Source of the DNA: Lonicera japonica
Lineage: Eukaryota; Streptophyta; Magnoliopsida; Dipsacales; Caprifoliaceae
Direction of reading: 5' to 3'
Assembly (NCBI GenBank): GCA_021464415.1
Contig: CM038469.1
Span: forward strand, 16,036,501 to 16,100,500
DNA: 64,000 nt
Positions 11,901-24,299 of this stretch are shown here, piece after piece (positions within the stretch are counted from its first letter, which is position 1; each line of letters starts with the position of its first letter). Both the position numbers and the translations under genes were made by a program. The notes beneath the pieces are model-generated. The model was given only the letters and a program-made list of their open reading frames with translations. It had not been told where the DNA came from and made no database searches.

Positions 11901-12301
11901 GGCATTGTTGTATATATATATAAATAAAAAATTGTAATGATTGTTATGAAAAAAAAAATCCGGTAAAAAATATCACTCATGGACACAATTATTTTCGCTC
12001 GAAATAGAGAAACCCTTTATTTTGCTCTTCTTGCTAAAAAAAAAAATCCTTTGAATAGAGAGAGAGTTTGGAATTGGAAGATAAAAGCTTGCCATATACT
12101 CTTTTAACCTTTTTTAAGAAATAATACCATATATACACGAAAGCACACGAGATTTATTTTTATTGTATGGGATCATTTAATTTAAAATAAAAAAAAATTA
12201 AAATTATGGTTAGAGTTTTTGTTTACAAACTTGAGGGTCATTTTCTTTTTCTGAAAGTCATGGTTGGAATGTTACTATCCGGATAGGGAAGGATGTTGAA
12301 T

Positions 12302-14390
12302 AGACATATGTTTATGGGTAAACCACACTCTTAATATGACGCATCAACTTTGTTCTGCATAATAGATAAAATTGTTAGGTCGCTTGGGGTTGGGCTCTCC
12401 ATTATCATTCGGTCTAATTTTGTTTTAATGGAACATAGTTTGAAATGAATAATTTTTTTTTATGAAATTTGGTAAAAATTATCTCTATGATAAGTAGATT
12501 ATCTCTACAAAATTTCGTAAAAATATTCAATTTAGAAGTGGGTGAAATGATCATCTAAAATTTTAATTGTTGAAAAGGAACTTATGTATCAAATTTTTGT
12601 TACACTCACTTTTGGTTTAAATTTCTTGATGAAATTTTGTAGGAATGATATAATCATTTTAGACATCATCTCTACCAAATTTCTAGAAAAATAAATTATT
12701 TGTTTAACTCACCAACTAGATTTCATTGAATAGAATTAGAGCAAAGAGGTAAGCGAGAGGAGTCAAGTCCAGTTGCTTTTATGTTGCTTGACTTTTAGCT
12801 CAAAATAATTTTTTCTTGCCCTAAATGAAATAGCTCTCTTAGTTTCACTGCGCCCCGCCCCCCTCAAGTCCCCATGTCTGCTTTTCTCCACCGCCCACTC
12901 GATATCTTATCTTTGTGTAAATATTAGCATCTCTTTCGTGGTAGACATGCTTATTTGAATTGATTTATGAATATTATAATTTATATGATTAATACTACTT
13001 ATTCAACAAATTCAATTGATTAATACAATTTGATTTTCTATTACGATAAATTGATGAACAATAGCTAATCCAATAGTTGCTTCAGTGGCCGCAATAGTTA
13101 TTTCTTTTTCCAATTAATTACAATTGTTAACTAAGCTTCTTGGACTAGTGTTATGAGGTTACCATTGACACAGTCTTCTAGTCAACTAAGTTTGTTCCTT
13201 AGATTGATTTTCGAAACTACTATTAAAATAATACTTGAGTAACAGTAGTCACAAGCCACAAAAGATGATTAGTTGAAGTACACAAAAGCTGATCCGAGCA
13301 CTCCAATAAAACTTAAAAAAAAAAAAATTTAATTACAATTGATCATTTGACCCCCTGTATTTTTATTTTTAAAAATAAAACATACACAAGTACCCTTTTT
13401 TGCATGCGAATATTGGAAAAAGGAAATATTGTTTTGGAAGTAAGTCTTAAATATTTTACTTTAAAAATATTACAAATTTTATGAGGAACGGAAGAAAATA
13501 CAGAACCTTCTAAATAACAATTGAAGACATTTGAGATAAAAGTCTTGCATTTTACATGTGATTGTTGGTTATAACCACTCGCAGAGCCATGTAGGGGCAG
13601 TAAGGGCCAAGCGCACCCCACTTGGTTGTGATTTTTTTTTTACTATATATGGGATACTGAAAATATATATACATATATAGAGCTTGCGAAAAAAATAGTT
13701 GAAACAGATAAACATATTAGTTGTCTATTGGTGTATTACTTGTCAAGTTGGCCCTATTCTTACATATTGTAATGGCAAGTGTTGAACGAATTTTCTAGGA
13801 AATAAATATCATTAAGGGTGGGTTACCCAACCGAATGAGAGGTGAATTTATGAATGATTGTTTGGTAACATACATTGAACATGAAATTTTCAACAACATT
13901 AATAAAGATGACGTGTTGCAATACTTCAAAAATATGAAAAACATGTTATTGTAATTTCTCGTAATTGTTCGCAATTGCTATTTGAGTTTTATGAATTATT
14001 ATTATTAAGGTTATTATATTTGCGTTAAGATTTTAAATATAACTCCCATTTAATTGAAATTCTGGTTCTTTCACTGGTTTTAAATTTTTGCAAATAGATT
14101 CAACCAACATTCAGCCACAAAATCAATAAAAAAATCCAATCTGAAATCATTCATGTTTTCATTTCAAACCATAGGCTCAAAAGATCAGAAGCCGAAATAA
14201 GAGTATCTCCAAACTAACATAGGCCCAAGATCAAAAGCAAAAATAAGAGCATCTCCAAACTAACATAACGTGAGTCAGCGGACCACTGCCCCTTCGGCTT
14301 GAAGGACCCTATAAAAGAAAAAATATATTTATATCAATATTTTGACCACTGCATTGTTCTTTTACGGTAGAGCAATGTGGTGGTAAGAAT
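12302..14390. repeat. Copy 1 of a local diverged duplication
   Basis: Several blocks here recur in the same order at 15720-16760: the CACTCTTAATATGA..GTTCTGCATAA block (12330), the TTTTAGCTCAAAAT block (12795), the TTAATTACAATTGA..CCCTGTATTTTTA block (13330), the GTGATTGTTGGT block (13558), the CAGCCACAAAAT..ATCCAATCT block (14112) and the GACCACTGC..AAGGACCCTA block (14281). The hAT remnant lies between shared blocks and is absent from copy 2. Confidence 0.55.
13745..13954 (+). pseudogene. hAT transposase C-terminal (dimerisation domain) remnant
   Basis: A 70-codon stretch reads as the hAT-C dimerisation domain near its end: KLALFLHIVMASVERIF, one in-frame TAG, then an IIKGGLPNRM-type stretch, MNDCLVTYIEHEIFNNI and QYFKNMK before TAA. 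This is the hallmark end of plant hAT transposases of the TTF/Tip100-like type. Nothing upstream forms the rest of the transposase, so it is a dead fragment. The repeat at 15720-16760 lacks it. Confidence 0.8.
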
Positions 14391-14409
14391 ACTGATATAA
14401 ATATATTTA
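14323..14409. repeat. Long imperfect hairpin
   Basis: Two arms of about 40 bases (14323-14362 and 14370-14409) are near-perfect reverse complements. The sequence ACCACTGCATTGTTCT pairs with AGAGCAATGTGGTGG, and the flanking TATATTTATATCA pairs with TGATATAAATATA. One arm recurs at about 16705-16740. It is probably a MITE-derived foldback. Confidence 0.75.
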
Positions 14410-15349
14410 AATATTATTTTTTTTATACAAATTTAAATATTTAAGTGATATTTTAGAAAATGTAATCACAAGTTTTTAAACAGACCACAAGTAATAAAAG
14501 CATTTAAGATGGATAGGATATATAATAAGTAAGATATATTTATCCTGTGAGAGTGCATAACAGTTCAGTTTGATAAAATGAAAAAATGTTTTATGATTTA
14601 AGTGTATGATAAAGTTAAATTAGATTAAATTCATAATCATACGCCAAATTGTTTAGCATGAGATCTCTCACGCCAAACAAATAAGTGTGAGATCCCCTCA
14701 CGCCTAAGTGTGAGGATCCTCCCATACCAAATTGTTTGACGTGAACGAGTGCATTTCTCTCATACTTTCTGTGTCTCTCCTATTTTTATTCTCTCTACAA
14801 TCTCTCTTTAAATAGTATAAGTTTGTTGTTATTTTTATTTTTTTTATCCTACCACTATTTCAACTTTCAATTAAAATAAATATATCATACTTACCGTATA
14901 ACTAAGTTTCCCTTTGTAAATGCTCTAACCAATACAATTTCTTATACATCATTTAAACTATTTATTTGGTCATTTAAGTTCATTACATGTATTGTTATTT
15001 AAATGGAAAAAATATTATTTTTCTAATCTAAGTTGATAAGATAACAAAGGATAGTGCAAAATAAAGGTCAAAAAGTAGATGTTGAGATAAAATCAAGCTA
15101 CAGGGAACTTTAAGCTTGAATGCATTATTAAATGCCTACAAGAAAAAGCAGGTTTCTCTGGCAATATCGTCAGCCAAAAATAAGAGCAAACTATGCATAT
15201 CAAAGGGGAGAGAAACAAGAAACTGCAAAACTAAGGATACTTAATATTTCTCAACAAATTCTTTGTAAGAAAAAGTAGTAGTTAATTAGACAACAATCAC
15301 AAACTACACTAACTCAGGTTACGGGAAACAAAATATGAAATTAATCAAA

Positions 15350-15544
15350 TCAAAGGAAAAATAGGCTGAATTCGCCAAGTCCCCGGTAGACTGTCAAAAA
15401 GCAGAACATTAGGGCCATGATGAGTGACCTTCCGGCTGAGCTCACGGCATCATACACGATGGCGAACCGCCGCTCCTGCAGCCCCCAAAGCGTCGCTATG
15501 CAATCCAATGCCCCTGCCAACAGAAACCCCATCACCACCTTCAC
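15350..15544 (-). CDS. Possible small membrane protein, 64 residues
   Basis: I do not recognise this product. The frame from ATG at 15544 begins MKVVMGFLLAGALDCIATLW and has two hydrophobic stretches (about residues 2-20 and 40-54) separated by a charged loop with ERRFAIVYD. It ends FSLFFL. Base composition is distinctly more GC-rich than the flanking DNA, which favours real coding sequence or a recently copied gene fragment. Purine-rich tandem repeats lie just upstream. It could be a complete small gene or one exon of a larger gene. No neighbouring exon was found. Confidence 0.35.
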   Translation of the reverse strand: MKVVMGFLLAGALDCIATLWGLQERRFAIVYDAVSSAGRSLIMALMFCFLTVYRGLGEFSLFFL

Positions 15545-15570
15545 TCAAAATAAAGAAACCCAGAGAGAGA

Positions 15571-15684
15571 GAGAGTTGAGGGATTGATTCAATAGGAAGT
15601 TGAGGGAGAGTTGAGGAATTGATTTCAATAGGAAGTTGAAAGAGAGGAGAGTTGAGGGATTGACTTCAATAGGAAGTTGAAAGG
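15571..15684. repeat. Three tandem repeats upstream of the small ORF
   Basis: Three imperfect units of about 34-40 bp, each containing GAGAGTTGAGG(G/A)ATTGA and CAATAGGAAGTTGA. They lie 26 bases upstream of the ATG at 15544, where they would fall in a 5' UTR or core promoter on the minus strand. Confidence 0.9.
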
Positions 15685-15719
15685 TTGTATCATTATAATC
15701 TCTTTTAGGAGAGAATATA

Positions 15720-16760
15720 TAAATGAGTAAATCACACTATTAATATGATACACCAACTTGTTCTGCATAAAAAGAAAAGGATACGTTGCTTTCATGCAGC
15801 TTGTCTTTTAGTTAAAATTAATTTTCTTTTTTTATCCGTTAATTACAATTGACTTCCTGTATTTTGTTTTATTTACAGTAGTACCACCTCATTTTTGGTG
15901 TGATTGTTGGTCATGAATGAGTTTCACAAATCTTAATACTACAATTTAGTTCTACGCAGAAGGTTGAGTCTAGTGTCGCAAATTATTGATGTTGAATAAA
16001 CTGAAAGGAAGGACCGGCATTTGTTTATAGCCCCACAAATTTAACCCTTCCAAGGGATATAATAAGGTTTTAAGTCTCCTATCATTTTAGTTGCATGATA
16101 AACAGATTGAATACTTTGTTAAACACGAATAATTGGTAAAACAAGTACTCTCTGTTCCAATCTTTTTTTCAGCGAGTGGGCTAGCCTAGTTGGGAGAGGC
16201 ACCCACTCGAACTTGTCTCACCAGGGGGTTTGGGGGAGATTTTTGTTGTAGTTAAAGGAGAGACTTCGACCTCCCTTTTTGAAAAAAAAAGTACTCTCCA
16301 TCCCAAACCATATATATTTTACTTCTCTAATTTCCATCCTTCCTACCTACCAAGCAATTATGAGAGAGATTGTTCTTTCTTTTGTACTTGTCTCTCTCCC
16401 TAGCCCAAGTTTTTTATTACCTTTTTTTTAACCTGGCAATGCCTATAAATTCACTCACACGATCGATACAATCAACATTAAGCCACAAAATGGGCACATG
16501 CCACATTCAATAACAAAATCCAATCTAACATTCACTTACTTTCATTTCAAACAATAGGCTCAACATTAGAGGCAAAAATAGAGTACCTCCAAACTGATGT
16601 GAGGCATCAATCTCCTTAGTGGACCCACTGCTTGATTATCATGAAGGACCCTACAAAAGACAGAACATAACCATAACCGTGAGATATCTAAGAGAGGAAA
16701 TATGAGATTCATATCAATATTCTTACCACCACACTGTTCTTTTTATTGTAAAATGAGGAG
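15720..16760. repeat. Copy 2 of a local diverged duplication
   Basis: Recurrence, in the same order, of blocks found at 12302-14390. It lacks the hAT remnant and carries an extra SINE (16172-16280). The copies are clearly diverged, so the duplication is old. Confidence 0.55.
16172..16280 (+). mobile_element. tRNA-derived SINE (copy 1)
   Basis: A tRNA-like head with an A-box-like TAGCCTAGTTGGG and a degenerate B box (CACTCGAACTTG) is followed by a body containing AAAGGAGAGACTTCGACCT and a T-rich tail. A second copy at 40160-40290 shares the GGAGAGACTT(C/A)GACCT block and has a better B box. It is not a functional tRNA gene because no cloverleaf can be closed. Confidence 0.6.
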
Positions 16761-17036
16761 AAATATTATCGATCCCAATAAAGGCCCCAAAAGTTGTGTA
16801 AATGCATTTGAACCATGCATCTATATTGGAATTTGGGAGAGAAAGTGATGAATGGTAGAGATGCATTTAAATTTTCTATGGGGATTTTTCTTTTCTTTTT
16901 TCGGCCGAGTAGCATTTTTTGGGACTACTAAATCTCATCAACTCATTTGCACACATGCCAAGAAGATATTAAAAGCTTATGTCCCATTAGAGCATATAGA
17001 GTCTGAAATTCAAAGCTTTGGGAATCTAGAAAAGAA

Positions 17037-17245
17037 TACTCTCTCCATCTCAAACTAAGACTCCCCATCTGATTTTTGCACTGTGTTAGAAAAAGCGCAA
17101 GTTTCAACACAATCAATGGTCAAGAATGATACTTAAAATCGAACATATGGTATATTGATTACGTTCCAAAAAGGAAAGCCATATTCTTAATTTAAGACGT
17201 CCCAACTCCCAAAAAGCAAAGCGGTACTCTTGATTTCTGGGAGTA
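17037..17245. mobile_element. Stowaway-like MITE
   Basis: A TA dinucleotide flanks both sides (17037-17038 and 17244-17245). The left end is CTCTCTCCATCTCAAAC and the right end is ..TTCTGGGAG, the CTCCCTCC-type termini typical of plant Stowaway elements. About 205 bp, non-coding. It lies just downstream of the stop codon of the gene at 17298-19950, in the direction of transcription. Confidence 0.65.
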
Positions 17246-17297
17246 TAAGTTAAGGGCTCGTGCAAGCATTCTACAAAATCTTGGAAGTACAAAGTAA

Positions 17298-19950
17298 TTA
17301 TATTCCTAACTTGTAATCTTGTATAGCATTAACAACTTTGAAAACTACCTTCATATATTTGGCTATTGAAGGCAACCATCTCTCCCCCCTGATTTTCTTG
17401 AGTTCTGCTATTCTTTCTTCTTCTCTTTTGGCAGCTGCTTTTGCTGCAGCGTCTTTAGCTTCTAGTTTAGCTAATCTTTTTTGATAGGCATCTCTTGCTT
17501 CAGCGATTATATCGGTCCCCTCAATGGCGACAGATTGAAGTTGACGTCTGAACTGCAGGACATCATAGTAGCAATTTACCGAAATCAAACAGAGAAACAT
17601 AATTAAGAATGATTGAATTGAAGAATTTATACTGAACCAACAAAGAAACTGTAAATGAAAAATGCAAACCTTTTTTGATTTCTCATCAATTTCTTTTCCG
17701 GGAATGATTCTTGGTCTTTTTCTTGGTCCCTCAAGTTCATCTGGTAACACCAAACATAAAAGTAACAAGCTAAGTACAGCTTGGCAACCAAAAGTTCACA
17801 CCAGAGAATGAGCATGTAAAGTCTTAATGATCCCCTACTCACTAATGGTTCGGTACTTCAGTATCATAACTTGCTAAGAAGTGTCAAAAAAAGTAAATAT
17901 ATATATAATTATATATCTATACAATAAGGGGCAATGGGTTTTGAATCTTAAAAATGTACAAGGAATTGTGTGGCTGAAATTTAAGATACTTTTTGCCTGG
18001 GTGGTAGTGACGTTGGCACGGGTTACGACCTAGTATGTACATATGCCCAGTGAGTTAATAACACTTAAACTTGCAGCATTGCTTCCCATTTACATTAGGC
18101 TGAACGACACAGGGTATAAGCAAAACGAACATGATTTTTTAGGAGCGCTATCATTTACATTATTACTGCAGAACAAATTCTTTTAATTTTGATGGCAAAG
18201 ACCAATAGATTGCCTGCATATACTTACCAACATGATCAAACACTATACCACGGGGAGCATCTCTAAACAGTCTAACACCACCTTCATTCTTCACAGTATT
18301 GTTTCCCGGGACAGGCGTGGGATCCCTCACTATCTCGATTCCCTTCTCTAATAAGTCTTCCAAAAGCTTAAGTGCCTATCAAAGAATCCATTATGGGAGA
18401 AAGTTACCACACAAATTAACATAATAACAGAAGAACCCAAATATAAATAAATCAAAAGCGATCATGTGTCATTTACTCTTTGTGCATTAATAATTTTCTC
18501 TCATCTTTGGCTTTAAGGTTTTAATATAGATAGCCTTTCTCTACGCATCCTTGCTTCCATGTAGAACATCCAAGGTTCCAAAGAGAATGGACAAAATGGA
18601 ATTGCAATCAGTAATCATCCAATGATTATATGTATCCAATGGGCGCAAGGACTTTGATTCTATTTTTTGTTACTCTCAAGAGTTTTAACATTTCTTCCAT
18701 TTTGGCTGTATCATCAAGGTGACAATTATTTTTCTCAATATATGACGCCCGCCGTAGTTTATTTTTTAACTTTAAGGTCATCATAGTTCATAGTAAACAA
18801 GGTCTATTATATTTACAACTTACGAAAAGGGTTGGCAGGATGTTGCATTTTGCAGTATCTATGTAAAATACAAAGCCATAGAGTTCGAAATTGAACCCAT
18901 AAGCTCAAATTGTCACAGCCCAAACTCTTAATTAACCATTTCTTGCATATTTGCTATCCTTTAATAGTTTTCTCCTACTATTTAAGGTGCAGTGACCCAC
19001 AACTGATAGTACATATTTTCTGTACTTGTGGTGGTTGCTTATTAATTTTTCAATTTTCCTTTCCTTTATATATAACTTCGGATATCCAGGACTCTTAAAG
19101 CACCACTAATCATCTATGTTTGCTTAAACCCTTCAATCTGAACTAAACGTGACAAGTTATGAAGAGGAGTTTGGGATTCGAACTCTTGCTTTCAAAGTTG
19201 AGATAAGACTTAAATAGCATATACTGCAAGGATTTCAAATACATATGATATGTTGCCAATTTTCAACCAGGTCTTAATTGTGGTACTCTGCACAAGCATA
19301 ATCTTTTTATCTTTCTGTTACAAAAATGTTACAAAAAATGTTACAGTACCAAGAAAGATTGACACCTTACAAACCTGAGAGAAAGTACTAGGGCCCATAC
19401 TTAACGCAGTCGATTACCCCCGTATTGAATTGAACCAGCTAAAGGTGCAAACTCCATGAGCCCAACAATCGGCTAAGACTAAGATTATAACTTATATAAA
19501 TTAAATAAAATTAAGCACCCAATGGCCGATGCATTACATGGATTAATCGAAAAACTACCACTGCAAATGAACATGTACATAAAACCATGGACAATCTATA
19601 AACTATGCATCAAAATGTTGTACATAATTACCTCAAACCCAAAAACACAAAGGAGACTAATTATCAATAAAATTCAATAAATAAGCTCAACCCATTGCAA
19701 TTAACTGAAGAAGAGATGTGTAAAGTACCTTAATCTGATAGTGCTTGAGTTTTTGGGGTTCATTTTTGTCTACTTGACGATCGTCATGGCTTTTTGAATT
19801 TTTTAACGAACCGTTGGATGTAGAATCAACACCGTTAGGGGTGGAACCGTTAAATGTAGTGGTGGAGGCGACGGAATATATGGCAGCTTTCCAATCGGCG
19901 TCGCCGTCGTCCTCTCCGCTGCTAGTGCTACTGCTCCGGCCACCACCCAT
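17298..19950 (-). CDS. Conserved-looking hydrophilic plant protein, 231 residues, four exons
   Basis: I cannot name the family. Exons on the minus strand are 19729-19950, 18228-18375, 17670-17740 and 17298-17552. All introns are GT..AG, and the phases (0, 1, 0) join into one 232-codon frame including the stop. The N-terminus MGGGRSSSTSSGEDDGDADW is Gly/Ser-rich and acidic. Exon 2 is more ordered (ALKLLEDLLEKGIEIVRDP). Exon 3 carries a basic RKRPR motif that could be a nuclear signal. The C-terminal exon is a predicted long charged helix (KLEAKDAAAKAAAKREEER, probably coiled coil) followed by RGERWLPSIAKYM. Site II motifs upstream suggest a constitutively expressed gene. The frame has no lesion. 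A nuclear or ribosome-biogenesis role would be a guess. Confidence 0.85.
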
Positions 19951-20061
19951 TCAGCGGCTGGGATGTTTTAGCTCCCTCCGAGTCTGAGTCCGATGTGTTC
20001 TGTGTTCATACATGGGAAATTTTTGGGATTTTTCTATTTTTGGGAGAAGAAAATTATGAAG

Positions 20062-20121
20062 TGGGCCTTGTTGGGCTCGTTAATACCCTCCAATTTGGCC
20101 CGGTGAGTGAGGTTCAGCCCA
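20062..20121 (-). promoter_or_regulatory. Site II motifs upstream of the four-exon gene
   Basis: TGGGCC (20062-20067), TGGGCT (20072-20077) and a reverse-strand TGGGCT (20116-20121) lie 110-170 bases upstream of the ATG at 19950. TGGGCY clusters are known promoter elements of plant housekeeping genes. Confidence 0.55.
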
Positions 20122-23100
20122 AGTGTCCTTTTTATCCTCAAGTAAAGTGTAAAATATACACGAAGTAACACACATTCTGTGGTCCAAGTACCAATGGCAC
20201 AAGACGATACATTGTATATTATGGTAGGGACAACGTAATAAATGTCACCCAAAGATTTTTTTTTACTTGAGATGGTCTACATTGTGTCGCTCAAATGTGT
20301 TAAGAGTATGAGGACAGAATGTGTATTGTCTAGACTAAATAATTATTGGAAGCTAATTTTATCTTAATTTTAGCATTTACTCTATACGTTGAGCATTTTT
20401 AAAACTACGGTGGATTGAAAAAAAGCCTTAAGCCACCTAAAGGAGAACGTAATTATTTTGAGGACAAATTATGCATGTGATTTATATAATTCTCTTCATG
20501 CAGTAGAAAGAATAATAAGATGGCATATCTTAAGTCTTAAGCTAATATAATCTTCTTCAAATTAGAAAGGGTAAACATTTTAGTCCCCAAATTTAAATTT
20601 ATTAGTTCTTAATCCAAATAGTAAACTTCTATAAAAAATACTTCTAACTAATTAAAATAAAAACTCCTAATTAAACAAATAACTAAATAACTAAAGTAAT
20701 TAGATTTTTAACCCAAAATACCCTTAAACTTATATGAAAAGGACAACAAACTTAAATTCATATTAATCTGTCAAACTACCCACTAACCTCCATAAATTAA
20801 ATTCTAAAATAAACAAATCAAACAAATGAACACAAACACACCCATAAAACATATTAAGGGAGCCTAAATATTTGATAGATTAGGTCGAGATTGTTGGGTC
20901 CATTGCCAAATCGGCCTGGTCCCTTACTCTAACAAAAGTCCAAGCCCAACAGGAGAAGATTCTCATAATGGGTCGCCGAGGAAAATACTATATTGCTAAG
21001 TAAGGCACATTATGGCCGACATAGTCATGCTGTGCCTTACGCCTCCCAGAAGATATCATTGCCTACTAATACGAACATGTGGTTGCTGATATGTTCACCC
21101 TTGCCAATAAAGACGAGGTATTTGTACCAATCAGAGTGGATTCATAAGTTTGCCGATATGGTCACCATGACCAGTGAGAGTGAAGACATCTGCAAAATGC
21201 AAAATTAGTTAGATGTGGATAAGAGTTAATCCATCTGTAAACTACTAGAGTGGAGTCCAAACTTTGCCCCTTTGTAGTATTTTTACTATTTACCATAATG
21301 GAACATTGTAACTCTAAATTTATACATATAAATAGAAAGAGAAAGCTCATTAAGAAGGAATCTGGTCCAAACTTTAATTTTGTAGTGCTTTTGTCCCGCT
21401 ATTATGATCACATAATTATGTTTTATGTGATTGGAACACACGATATTTTTATTCGTGGTTAATTTAATGTGTATGATGATTTGTGTTTTATTCATGGTTG
21501 TATGTAAATTAAATTTAGATCAGATTTGTGAACTTTTTAAAAGGAGGCATAGGATCTATGTAATTTTATTTATAATTTAGATATAATAGTTTATGTGTGA
21601 ATTTCTTAAACGGAGGCATATAACCTTTATATCTAAGATTGATTTTTCTTTAACGAAGAACATTGAAGGAGGCGTTTTCATCAAGGTTGATCTCTGACAT
21701 AATCAGTGAAGTAATGACATTGGTCGTGGAAGATTTCCAACAGATTAGGGGTGATGAAGATTAGGGGATTTAATTATTCTTATTATTGATGAAGCTTTAT
21801 GTGATTGTGTGTTTGGACCATAATAACAGAAATTTAATTATTCAAATTAAAAAATGAGTATATTTTTATTATTAAATGATTTAATGCTTTGTCATAACTT
21901 TGTGACTATAATTTAATATACGATTTTCTTAATTGAAAATAATATTTTAAATATTGTGTTGGTCATTTATGTTTAATTATTAAGTAATTTATTCTTCGTG
22001 TGAGTTATAGTTCCCTTATAATTTTGGTTTAAAAACTTTAACGGAATTAAAAATATGTAAAACAAATTTACTAAACCAAAATACATGACAATTAAACACA
22101 TCCCAAGAGCAAACTAAATAGCAAAACACAATAATAAAGAGGTTGAGTAAGAAAGTTGTTTAGCTTTTTTCTTGTCAATCCGCGCTCGGTTATTAAAAAA
22201 TATCTCCTTCCGGGTATATAAAGTGTTGTTGTCTATAAGTTTTCACACAAGAATCTCTCTCTTGCTTGTGAAAATCACAAAACTAAACAAGAAACCTTCT
22301 TGTTTTCCTTAAAATATAAATTGTTTGGTGATTCACACCAATTTACAATTTTTTTTAAAAGCTCACACAAAATAATTTTAATGATCAAAAATAATTTCAC
22401 TTTTGATATTGAAGATAGATGAATTATAGAGTATGAGAGTGATGTCAAAATGTGTCTTAGATAGTGTATATATAGTCCCAAAAGTATATTTCAGGTTTGG
22501 TAGTTTGGTACAAAAATAGTAAAAATTTTCCAACGGCTATATTATGAAGCATTTAAGAAAAACCATAATTGACTATAATTTATGGGCTCTGTCCATCAGG
22601 CCAAAATACACTTTTGCATTTTCTTATGCTTTGGGGACCAAAAATAAGTTTTAAGACACCATTTTTGGGAAAACTCAAAAATAATATTTTAAATACGATT
22701 TTTATAAGAATGATGTTTTGAAATGATTTTGATTAAGTGATCAATCTAAGGGTGATGGCTATATAATCAATCAATTAAGAAACTTTTTTTCAGCAAACAC
22801 ATACGGAAAATCCATGGTCAAATTGATTCTATAATTTGTTTGTATCTTTTGTGATTATGTAATGTGTTGACAAGGATATTCTTCGTGTGAGTTATAGATC
22901 CTTATCAAACTTCCTTTACTCACTTGATTTTAATCTTCATATCAGAAAGTTATTATCAAAATAGATTGCAGAATCATTGTACAAATTTTTTTGAGAGATA
23001 ATTTTAAAAGATGTGATTTATTTTTCGTGTGAATTTTAGTGCTACCTCCATATCGGAAAGAATAAATTGCAGAATTATTAGACTAAATTAAATGATAGTA

Positions 23101-23438
23101 TACACTTAGATATAAATAATAGTGTACTCTTCAATTGAGTCTCTATTATTATTTATAGGATTCAGCTATTTAAAATTTACTTGACAGTAAAATATTGTTT
23201 AGATAGTATGTATTGCTTGACGATAAATGATTGTCTAGATAGTAAAATGTAATAAGTTTATGCCTGTCTAAGAAATAATGAATAATATATGACCTCAATA
23301 ACAAGGCATATTGTTTAAAATTTTAGGCTGCTGGCGAACGCTTTTTAAAATCTTAGAAGGTATCATATTTAAAATATGTGTTCAAAGTTATTATTGTCCA
23401 TCATAATTTGTATTATTATGTGATTCTAATGTTTTATA
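20122..23438. other. AT-rich intergenic and old repeat sequence
   Basis: No gene is supported. A more GC-balanced stretch at about 20880-21200 looks like an eroded repeat. A phrase CTTCGTGTGAGTTATAG appears at about 21995 and 22880, with a variant at 23025. This suggests leader or LTR remnants of another retroelement. The 5' LTR expected for the Copia element starting at 23439 was searched for here, using its 3' LTR, and not found. Confidence 0.5.
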
Positions 23439-24260
23439 ATGGCAAACTCTTTCAATTCACTTTTAGTTTTTCTCAACAAAAACAAATTTATTAACCCTAA
23501 TTATATTAACTGAAAAAAGAAACTTGAATATTGTATTTACTGCTGAAGAGTACAAGTTTGTGCTCACTAAGGCTTCTCTTGTAGAACCTGGTGAAGGGGC
23601 GATCGATTAGGAAACTCAGGCTTACTGGAGGTTGAAAAAGGTTGATGAGATAACACAGTTTTACATTGTGGCATCTTTATCAAATGCGCTGCAATATCAG
23701 CATGAGTCTTTTGCCACTGGCTACGACATAATGTTGAATCTCAAAGATAAGTTTGGGGATTGGATAATGCCGCAAAGCAGGTTGCGATGAAAAACCTCAT
23801 GAACACAACTATACTGAAGGAAGCCGAGTTAGGGATCATGTTTTAAAGATGATTGATCTTTTGAATGAATTAGAGATCCTTGGAACTAAAATCAATAGAA
23901 AATTTTAGGTCGATATTGTTCTTCACTCGCTACCGAACTCATTTAAGAGATTCCTACTGAATCACAACATAAATAAACTTCATTATTCATTGTTGGAACT
24001 TCTTGAAGAGTTCCAAGCAACAATCATGATTCCTTGGTAAGTCAGCTAGTGTTCTAGTGGCTAAGAAAGCTTCTATTTCTATGCCCACAAGTACGAAAGG
24101 AAGAAAAAGAAGAACGCATAAGCTGCAGTTCTAAACAGAGCAACACATGTAGCAGTCGATGAAACTCAAGGAGGTGTGAAAAAGCCTATGGGTAAGTATT
24201 TTCACTGTAAGCAGAAAGTGCAATTGAAGAAGGATTGTCCTCGTTTCCTAAATCGTTAAA
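23439..24260 (+). pseudogene. Copia-2 gag with CCHC-like knuckle
   Basis: The ATG at 23439 opens a Copia gag start (MANSFNSLLVFLNKNKF). After a stop and shift comes FTAEEYKFVLTKA, then AYWRLKKVDEITQFYIVASL (capsid-like) and, near 24205, a damaged zinc knuckle FHCKQKVQLKKDCPRFL. Several in-frame stops and at least two shifts make it non-functional. Confidence 0.8.
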
Positions 24261-24299
24261 ACAATGGATGAATTTCATCTATTTGTTGTTGTATCTTGT

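Noticed and set aside
16172..16280. Functional tRNA gene
   Set aside because: Only box-like words are present. No cloverleaf arms or acceptor stem can be formed, and the downstream body is shared with 40160-40290, as expected for a SINE.
20034..20252. 72-codon minus frame upstream of the four-exon gene
   Set aside because: It covers the promoter with site II motifs, has no domain and is not linked by splice sites to the gene.
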